Assembly: GCA_963821275.1 (NCBI GenBank)
Contig: CAWGDF010000011.1
Span: 580,121-644,120 of the forward strand
Reading direction: 5' to 3'
Length of the DNA stretch: 64,000 nucleotides
Source of the DNA: JACVRW01 sp963821275
GTDB lineage: Bacteria; Actinomycetota; Thermoleophilia; Solirubrobacterales; Thermoleophilaceae
Shown: positions 58,337 through 64,000 of the stretch, piece after piece
Layout: each line of letters opens with the position of its first letter
Numbering within the stretch: position 1 is the stretch's first letter
Position numbers and translations under genes: made by a program
Notes under the pieces: model-generated
Told to the model about the DNA's origin: nothing
The model's input: the letters and a program-made list of their open reading frames with translations, nothing else
Database searches by the model: none

Positions 58337-59938
58337 CTACGAGCGGCCCGCGAGCTGCTTGAGCGCGGGCGGGTGGGGCGCCACCGGATGTGCCAGTGCG
58401 CCCTCGTCCGTGTACTCGGCCCGTCGGAGGATCGTCCAGGCGGCGATCGCCGCCGCCACCATCACCCCGCCGCAGACCCAGTATGCAACCGAGATTCCGT
58501 CGGTGATCGCGTCGCGCGCGCCGTCGAGAAGCTGCTCCTGTTTGGCCTGCGGGATCCCGGCCGCCACCGACTGCTTGGTCTCGGTCTCCTGAGCGAGGAC
58601 GCCCTCCAGCTTCGACACCTGATTCGCCGGCTCGCCGATGCCGAGCAGGAAATCGTTCAGGCGGTCGTGCTGGACGTTCGCCACGATCGTCCCCACGACG
58701 GCGAGCCCTACGGTGCCCCCCACTTGGCGTACGGTCTGAACCACCCCGGAGGCCTGGCCGCGCAGGTCCGAAGGGGCGGCGTTCATGGCGTCGGTATTGC
58801 TGGGACTCATCACGAGCGCGATGCCGACGCCCGCCACGATGTAGCCAGGCACGAGCAATCCGTAGCTGAAGTCGTGTTGCTCGACCGCGATCCAGAACAG
58901 GCTCGCGCCGACCAGGAGCATGCCGACCGTGACTGGGACGCGTGGGCCGATGCGGTCGTAGAGGCGCCCCGCGAGCGGCGCGGCGATCAGCACGGGAATC
59001 GTGAGAGGGAGCAGCGCCAGGCCCGCCTCGACCGGGCTGAAGCCGAGCAGGTCTTGGGCGTAGATCGCCCCGAAGACCGTGATCCCGGTCAGGGCGAACT
59101 GGATGCAGAAGAGAACGAGCGTGTCGCCGCGGAAGTTGCGGGTCAGGAACAGACGCAGCTGAACCAGGGGGCTGGGCACGCGCGTCTCCAAGGCGACGAA
59201 GGCGCCCAACAGGAGCAGTCCGCCGGCGAGCAGCAGGATGGTGGCCGGCGACTCCCAGCCCCAGGTGTTGCTCTGCATCAGCGCCAGCACGATGGCGACG
59301 AGGCCGGGCACCAGCGTGAGTAAGCCCGGCACGTCGAACCGCTGGCCGGGCGGCACCCGCCCCTCCGGCCGAGTACGCCGGATCAGGGCGATCGTGATGG
59401 CGCCCAGCGGCACGTTGACCCAGAAGACCCAGCGCCAGCTCACGTACTCGGTGAACAGGCCGCCGACGAGCGGCCCCAGCGACAGGAAGATCATCGAGAT
59501 CCCCGCGTAGACCCCCATCGCCTTGCCGCGCTCGGCCAGCGGGAACGTGTTGATCACGATTGCGCCGGTGGGCGGGAGCATCAGCGCAGCGCCCACCCCC
59601 TGGAGCGCGCGCGCCGCGATCAGGAAGGTCTCGGACTGGGCCAAGCCACAGGCCGCCGACGAGCAGACGAACAGCACGATGCCGGTGATCAACACGCCGA
59701 CGCGGTTGAACATGTCGGCCAGCCGCCCGCCGACCGCGACGAGCGCTGCGAGCGACAGCAGGTAGGCGTTCACGACCCACTGGAGCTCCGTCTGGGAAGT
59801 GTCGAGATCGCGCTGGATCGTGGGCAGCGCGACGCTGACGACGGTCTGGTCGAGCAGGATCATCGAGAGCGTCCCGGTCATCGCCGCGAGGATCCACCAG
59901 CGTCGACCGCCCGAGCCCATCGCCGGCGACTCTCTCAC
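58337..59938 (-). CDS. MFS transporter, DHA2 family
   Basis: A 533-residue 14-helix exporter: LDQTVVSVALPTIQRDLDTS, TELQWVVNAYLLSLAALVAV, GGRLADMFNRVGV, EYVSWRWVFWVNVPLGAITI. The C-terminal 80 residues extend beyond the last helix with a coiled acidic part (LLGIGEPANQVSKLEGVLAQ). ATG 59938 or 59920. It starts right beside a tRNA 3' fragment (59945-60010), so its promoter region may have been replaced. Confidence 0.9.
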   Translation of the reverse strand: MRESPAMGSGGRRWWILAAMTGTLSMILLDQTVVSVALPTIQRDLDTSQTELQWVVNAYLLSLAALVAVGGRLADMFNRVGVLITGIVLFVCSSAACGLAQSETFLIAARALQGVGAALMLPPTGAIVINTFPLAERGKAMGVYAGISMIFLSLGPLVGGLFTEYVSWRWVFWVNVPLGAITIALIRRTRPEGRVPPGQRFDVPGLLTLVPGLVAIVLALMQSNTWGWESPATILLLAGGLLLLGAFVALETRVPSPLVQLRLFLTRNFRGDTLVLFCIQFALTGITVFGAIYAQDLLGFSPVEAGLALLPLTIPVLIAAPLAGRLYDRIGPRVPVTVGMLLVGASLFWIAVEQHDFSYGLLVPGYIVAGVGIALVMSPSNTDAMNAAPSDLRGQASGVVQTVRQVGGTVGLAVVGTIVANVQHDRLNDFLLGIGEPANQVSKLEGVLAQETETKQSVAAGIPQAKQEQLLDGARDAITDGISVAYWVCGGVMVAAAIAAWTILRRAEYTDEGALAHPVAPHPPALKQLAGRS

Positions 59939-59944
59939 ACAGCC

Positions 59945-60010
59945 GCGCGCTCAGCACTGGGCCAGGTGCCTCCTCGGCGGCCCCAGGTTCGAATCCTGGT
60001 CGGGGCGCTA
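59945..60010 (+). other. 3' fragment of a class II (Leu/Ser-type) tRNA gene
   Basis: CCAGG-TTCGAAT-CCTGG (59983-59999) is a perfect T-arm, followed by the acceptor strand TCGGGGC and G at 60000-60007 and a CTA in place of CCA. Before it GCC-TCCTC-GGC reads as the long variable-arm stem of a class II tRNA, and GCACT/GGTGC could be an anticodon stem with a 6-nt loop. The 5' acceptor strand (GCCCCGA) is absent. Such 3' ends remain where integrative elements recombine. The CTA also supplies the stop codon of the next gene. Confidence 0.65.
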
Positions 60011-60406
60011 CAAAGAGGTCCGCGCCACGCGTTCGCGCATGAGCTCGCGGAGCCGCGTGGTTACCGCCGGCATTCGGTCCTCGACCTGCTTGAAGTCGCG
60101 TGAGAACATGGCGGCCAGGCGCATCGGCGTGTTCGCGATGACCGTCGCCCTGCGGGTGCCTGTGACGAGAACGCCGATCTCTCCGAACACGTCTCCCTCG
60201 CCGAGGGTCGCGATGGGCTCGCCGTCGCGCTGCACCTCAGCCTCGCCGGACTCGATCACGAAGAGCTCATACGCGTTGTCGCCCTGGAGGGCGAGGGTGT
60301 CGCCGGCATCCACAGTCACCTCGCGAACACGAGACGCGACTTCCGCGCGCTCGTCCCCGTTCAGGTCGGCAAAAAGTGGCATTCCCTCGAGGCGTCCCGG
60401 GTCCAT
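60008..60406 (-). CDS. Cyclic-nucleotide-binding domain protein
   Basis: A 132-residue protein consisting of one cNMP-binding domain: LEGMPLFADLNGDERAEVAS, GDTLALQGDNAYELFVIESG, LGEGDVFGEIGVLVTGTRRA (phosphate-binding cassette), TVIANTPMRLAAMFSRDF. No DNA-binding domain follows. GAAGGAG lies 9 bp before ATG 60406. The stop codon is formed by the tRNA fragment, so the C-terminus may have been longer. Possibly a regulatory partner of the antiporter upstream. Confidence 0.85.
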   Translation of the reverse strand: MDPGRLEGMPLFADLNGDERAEVASRVREVTVDAGDTLALQGDNAYELFVIESGEAEVQRDGEPIATLGEGDVFGEIGVLVTGTRRATVIANTPMRLAAMFSRDFKQVEDRMPAVTTRLRELMRERVARTSL

Positions 60407-60585
60407 CCCAGTTGCTCCTTCAGTATGGGCGGGGGCCATCGTCCCCACACGGCGGCGGTCAGGCGTAAAGAGGATGTGAACCGCCCGGCCAAGCGAGCAG
60501 GCGGTGCCGGCCGGCGAAGGCGCCTGGTCGGCGCGACCAGGGCGAGGTACTGGCCGCGGGCAAGATGGTAAGTCCGGGAGCCGGC

Positions 60586-61872
60586 TCAGCCGACCTGGGT
60601 CGGCTGATGCGCCGGTCCGCGGGCTCGCGTCGCCTTGGTCGGAGCGCTCTCCATTGGCGGGGCCTTGTCGCGCGGGTGCTGCTCGTACCAGCGGGCGTAG
60701 CGGCCGGCGAGCGGGGCCGCGCTGAGGCCGTGGGCAAAGACCGAGAGTCCCACGGTCAGGTAGATCGCGAGCACGATCAGGTGCTCGTGCGGAAGGTTCG
60801 ACTCCTCGATCACGATCACCGCGAACACGATCGACGCCAGACCGCGGGGGCCGAACCAGCCGAGGAAGCCGAGTGTCGGCGCTCTGGCGTGCGACCCCAA
60901 CATCGCGATCGCGACGGGCAGCATCCGCACCAGCGTGAGGCTGAGGACCGCGTACAGGGCGAGCTCCCAGCTCAACTCGCCGAGCGCGGGGCCGAGCAGA
61001 ATCGCCCCGAAGAAGAGGAATGTGACGCCGTTGAGAACGTTCCCCACTTCCTCGCTGAGCTCGTTGAGGTCCTCGGGATCGCGCCCGAGCGCCAGCCGGA
61101 AGGTCATCCCCGCGACGAACGCGGCGATGAAGCCCGATCCGCCGAGCGCGCTTGCCATGCCGTAGGCAAGCGCCGCGCCGGCGCCTGGGATCACCTGCCG
61201 CCACGGGCCCGCGATCAGGTCTCGGCGGCCGGCGTGGATGACGATCGCCGCGACCACGAGCCCCCCTACCACCCCGCCGACGACGCCGAAGCCGATCTCC
61301 TCGAGCAGCAGCGTCGCGGCGCTGCGGCCCTCCGAGATCTCCGACTTCACGTCGGCGACCGCCACCGCCGCGAACAGCAGCGGGACGCAGATGCCGTCGT
61401 TGAGCCCGCTCTCGACGTTGAGCCCCTGGCGGATCCTCCCGGGGACGCGCGGCTCGGTGACGACCGCCTGCCCCAGCGCGGCGTCGGTGGGCGCCAACAC
61501 GATCGCCAGGATCGCTGCCTCCTCGACGCTCAGCCGGTCGAAGACGACGGCCGCCGCAAGGGCACCCAGCGCGATCGTGAGCGGGAGCCCGATCCCGAGC
61601 AGGCGCAGCGGCACACCGACCTCGCGGCGAAGTAGGCGTAGATCGATGCGCGAGGCGTCGCAGAACAGCACCAGCGCCAGCGTCGCCTCCGCCAGCGCCC
61701 GCACGGTCGCGCCCGAACTCTCGAGAGCGATCCCGTCCAGCACCTCCGGGTCCCACCAACAGCCCGACGGCGACGAACACCATCGCCGGCGTAACGGCGT
61801 CCCCGACAGCCGCTGCGAAATCGCCGCGACGGCTAGCAGCGTGAGCGCCACGATGGCGAGGGACCACTCCAT
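60586..61872 (-). CDS. Na+/H+ antiporter, NhaP (CPA1) type, with a compensated frame pair near the N-terminus
   Basis: A 428-residue CPA1 antiporter: ALAEATLALVLFCDASRIDL, LAIVLAPTDAALGQAVVTEP (ion-binding Asp in PTDAA), NVESGLNDGICVPLLFAAVA, FFGAILLGPAL, GWFGPRGLASIVFAVIV. Near 61750-61790 the written frame is un-protein-like (LRRRWCSSPSGCWWD), but the next frame reads VTPAMVFVAVGLLVGP and joins EVLDGIALES if one base is missing and one is extra. Membrane helix 2 is thereby restored. CAGCCGAC-CTGG-GTCGGCTG (60587-60606) forms a hairpin across the stop. Confidence 0.88.
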   Translation of the reverse strand: MEWSLAIVALTLLAVAAISQRLSGTPLRRRWCSSPSGCWWDPEVLDGIALESSGATVRALAEATLALVLFCDASRIDLRLLRREVGVPLRLLGIGLPLTIALGALAAAVVFDRLSVEEAAILAIVLAPTDAALGQAVVTEPRVPGRIRQGLNVESGLNDGICVPLLFAAVAVADVKSEISEGRSAATLLLEEIGFGVVGGVVGGLVVAAIVIHAGRRDLIAGPWRQVIPGAGAALAYGMASALGGSGFIAAFVAGMTFRLALGRDPEDLNELSEEVGNVLNGVTFLFFGAILLGPALGELSWELALYAVLSLTLVRMLPVAIAMLGSHARAPTLGFLGWFGPRGLASIVFAVIVIEESNLPHEHLIVLAIYLTVGLSVFAHGLSAAPLAGRYARWYEQHPRDKAPPMESAPTKATRARGPAHQPTQVG

Positions 61873-62692
61873 TCACTGCACCACGCTGCCTGACCACGAA
61901 TGCTCAGGCATCACCCACGCTGGGTGATTTCGGTCCGCGTGAGCCGCCTCTGGCCGTGATCGTTGACACGGCGTTCCTCTGTCTCGACCACCGGCTGCGC
62001 GGGACGCGGGCGCAGTCCGGCCGTTGCAGGTTCGACGAAGCATTGGGCACGAGAGCATCGACGTGACCTGGTTGCCGGCAACGGTGAAGTGCGTCGCATC
62101 GATCCACCTGCAACGTTGGCGTCGCCGGGCTTCCTGATGTCTTTGAGGTTCCTTCGTGACATTCCATGCAACGCGATGCTTGCTCGGGATGGATTTCCTG
62201 TTCGCGAGGCGTCTCCGCGATCTCAGAGCCGCGATAGCGGCAGCCACCGGGCTTCTCCTGCCTCCGACCTCTCTTTCCGTGAGGGACACAACCCAGCTTC
62301 CGAAGTCGCCGGGAACGCCGAAATCGGCCGAGATCGTCCCATCTGGGTGATGACCAAACCCCTGGCGAGCGTCAATCTCGACGGAGGCACGCGCATGACC
62401 CGCTCCTATTCCACCACCGTCTGTCACCAGTCTGGTGGCCCCCCGGTCGGGCAGGGCGGTCGCCACCACCGGCACGGTCCCTCCGGCGCCGCCATTGGGG
62501 ACGGTACGGGTCCATCGCCGCTCTACGTGGTGGAGCCCGAGCGCATGACGTGCGCCGAGTGGCGCCGGCGGCGCCAGGCTCTCCCAAACCTGCGCGTCGT
62601 TGCATCCCACTGCATCCAGCGGGTGAATTCGGTACGGGACCTCAGGCGGTGGAGCGGGCCCAAGAGGGCAATCGAGTCAAGGAGGATTGAAG
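61873..62692. other. 820 bp with no supported gene
   Basis: Open frames exist on both strands but none has a ribosome binding site or recognisable motif, and G+C and codon patterns do not settle on one frame. Long stretches on the minus strand have the look of a decayed mobile element or an untranslated RNA (see findings). The final 40 bp hold the ribosome binding site AAGGAGG for the SHOCT gene. Confidence 0.35.
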
Positions 62693-62983
62693 ATGGGACG
62701 AGACAGGCGCCAGCGCAGGCGACGCGCCGCCGCAATCGGAGGAGCCGCCTTTGCGGCCAAGAAGCACAGAGACGCAAAGGAAGCGCAGCAGCAGGAGGAA
62801 GCGGCAGCTGCTCAGCAGGCTGCGCCCGCTGACCCCGGCCATGCCGACCGGCCGGCCGCGGCCGGCGGACTGACCCCCGAGGCAATGGAGGAGCTCAAGC
62901 AGTTGGGCGAGCTTCACGAGCAGAACGTGCTTACGGACGAGGAGTTCGAGCGCGAGAAGGCAAGGCTGCTGGGTCAAAGCTGA
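62693..62983 (+). CDS. SHOCT-domain protein
   Basis: A 96-residue protein with a very basic start (MGRDRRQRRRRAAAIGGAAF), an alanine-rich QEEAAAAQQ middle, and a C-terminal SHOCT domain (EELKQLGELHEQNVLTDEEF, EREKARLLGQ). AGGAGG at 62680-62685 fixes ATG 62693 over the earlier TTG. SHOCT modules are short oligomerisation domains; the family is often found in stress or envelope genes. Confidence 0.85.
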   Translation: MGRDRRQRRRRAAAIGGAAFAAKKHRDAKEAQQQEEAAAAQQAAPADPGHADRPAAAGGLTPEAMEELKQLGELHEQNVLTDEEFEREKARLLGQS

Positions 62984-63060
62984 GCGACACCAGGCACTGT
63001 CGGCCGACCCGAACGGCAGTCGGCCGCGACGCCAACCACGTGTATTCGGAGGAGCAACCC

Positions 63061-63369
63061 ATGGCCGAAGTAAATACACCCGTCCTCGACGCCCTCGTGA
63101 AGATGAATGAAGGGATCCCGGAGCGCTCAGGCCTCGACGACGAGACCTTCATGCTGGTACGGATCGCCGCCTTGGCGTCCACCGGCGCTCCGCCGGCCTC
63201 CTATCTCGTGAACATCGACGCGGCGTCGGAGATCGGATTGAGCGTCGAGCAGGTTCAGGGTGTGCTGATCGCGATCGCCCCGGTGGTCGGGAGCGCCCGC
63301 GTCGCGAGCGCCGGAAGCTCAATCGCGCAGGCCCTTGGCGTCGCCACCGCGGTCGCCGAGCGGCCGTAA
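63061..63369 (+). CDS. Carboxymuconolactone decarboxylase (CMD)-like family protein
   Basis: A 102-residue CMD-fold protein: TPVLDALVKMNEGIPERSGL, DDETFMLVRIAALASTGAPP, EQVQGVLIAIAPVVGSARVA. The CxxC of AhpD is absent, so it is not a peroxidase partner of that sort. GGAGGAG 7 bp upstream supports ATG 63061. Same strand as SHOCT and DUF7144 genes. Confidence 0.85.
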   Translation: MAEVNTPVLDALVKMNEGIPERSGLDDETFMLVRIAALASTGAPPASYLVNIDAASEIGLSVEQVQGVLIAIAPVVGSARVASAGSSIAQALGVATAVAERP

Positions 63370-63396
63370 TCGGACGTACAGAGAAAGGAGCGAAAG

Positions 63397-63780
63397 ATGA
63401 GAGGTGCCGGACGGGTCCTGTTCGCAGCGATCGTGCTCTTGATTGTGGGCACGCTCAACATCATTTACGGGATCGGAGCGCTGGACAGTGCGAACATCTT
63501 CGTGAACGACCAGAGGTTCATTTTCACCAACCTCAACACCCTCGGATGGGTGCTGATCATCCTCGGCGTAATCCAACTGACCGGAGGCTTCTCGCTCTTT
63601 GCCGGCAACACATACGGGCGGGTCATCGGGATCATCGCCGGCAGCCTGGGCGCGATCGCGAACCTGCTGGCGATCGGAGGCGCCTACCCGTGGTGGTCGC
63701 TTGCCATCTCCGCTCTCTGCGTGTGGGTCGTCTACGGTCTCGTCGTCTACAGCGATGAGGGACGTGTCGCTGGGGCGTGA
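63397..63780 (+). CDS. DUF7144 family membrane protein
   Basis: A 127-residue four-helix membrane protein: GRVLFAAIVLLIVGTLNIIY, NTLGWVLIILGVIQLTGGFS, TYGRVIGIIAGSLGAIANLL, WWSLAISALCVWVVYGLVVY. This matches the DUF7144 family of actinobacterial small membrane proteins. AAAGGAG lies 8 bp before the ATG. Third gene of the SHOCT/CMD/DUF7144 cluster. Confidence 0.88.
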   Translation: MRGAGRVLFAAIVLLIVGTLNIIYGIGALDSANIFVNDQRFIFTNLNTLGWVLIILGVIQLTGGFSLFAGNTYGRVIGIIAGSLGAIANLLAIGGAYPWWSLAISALCVWVVYGLVVYSDEGRVAGA

Positions 63781-64000
63781 CCTTCGATCGTGAGCCCCAG
63801 TCCCGGCCGGGCTCTCGCGGCCAATGGAGGGCGGAATCCGCCGTGCGTGACGCCAGCGGCTCCGACCCGAGGGGTAGGGAGGGGGGGGTTCGTTGGTGAG
63901 CCGTTGCCGGTCGTACAGCTGCGGGACGTCTGCTTCTTCTCGGGACTTCAGAGCGACCTGCTGCGCCACAGACGCATTCTGCCCTCGAGGGCGAGAGAGG
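63781..64000. other. 220 bp to the window edge, no supported gene
   Basis: Contains a run GGGAGGGGGGGGTTC at 63877-63891, comparable to G-run motifs at 6745 and 58119. No ribosome binding site or domain seen. Confidence 0.35.

Noticed and set aside
61873..62610. Minus-strand frame of 245 residues as a transposase remnant
   Set aside because: No DDE or HTH motif could be recognised in any frame; kept only as an unexplained gap.

Overview
The window is about 70% G+C, with short intergenic gaps, many GTG and TTG starts and many start/stop overlaps. The gene content (amphi-Trp, DUF7218, DUF7144, F420-type LLM oxidoreductase, BTAD-STAND-WD40 regulator, azlCD, small repeat-tailed membrane proteins) points to an actinobacterium, most likely class Thermoleophilia (Solirubrobacterales-like). 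That placement is inferred from gene families; there is no rRNA or other marker here.

Layout. 1-6710: a tightly coupled sugar/polyol catabolism operon (FAD oxidase end, epimerase-like TIM barrel, Tm-1-like protein, creatininase-like amidohydrolase, DeoR regulator, second TIM-barrel isomerase, Gfo/Idh dehydrogenase). 6876-9536: divergent xylA/xylB. 9550-18385: an efflux MFS and two large broken genes, a BTAD-STAND-WD40 regulator and a secreted GH1 glycosidase. 18439-30395: mixed single genes (P450, VOC, AraC, PAS + metallo-beta-lactamase pair, cupin, azlCD, ArsR-SRPBCC with a clear operator, MDR dehydrogenase). 30376-34494: a four-gene redox operon (Fe-S protein, FAD oxidase, an unknown 85-residue protein, LLM oxidoreductase) with 4-bp overlaps throughout. 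34698-40456: SNF2 helicase, TrkA-type channel protein, HypX-like protein, PepSY protein. 40543-45058: arginase-like and GNAT genes, then the most striking group, a tocopherol-cyclase-like protein, a VTE3-like MPBQ/MSBQ methyltransferase and a homogentisate-prenyltransferase-like UbiA protein. Together these are three of the core tocochromanol (vitamin E / plastoquinone) enzymes in an organism with no sign of photosynthesis. 45055-54918: Nudix, MFS, repair, ClC, diacylglycerol-kinase-like and amphi-Trp genes, plus decayed genes. 54936-63780: epoxide hydrolase with divergent MarR, membrane proteins, DHA2 MFS, a class II tRNA 3' fragment, cyclic-nucleotide-binding protein, NhaP antiporter, and a small SHOCT/CMD/DUF7144 cluster.

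A recurring oddity is the number of one-base frame breaks. They occur in at least eight genes, including compensated pairs inside otherwise well-conserved proteins. Either the underlying assembly carries indel errors or this region is decaying; compensated pairs in conserved genes favour errors for at least some of them.
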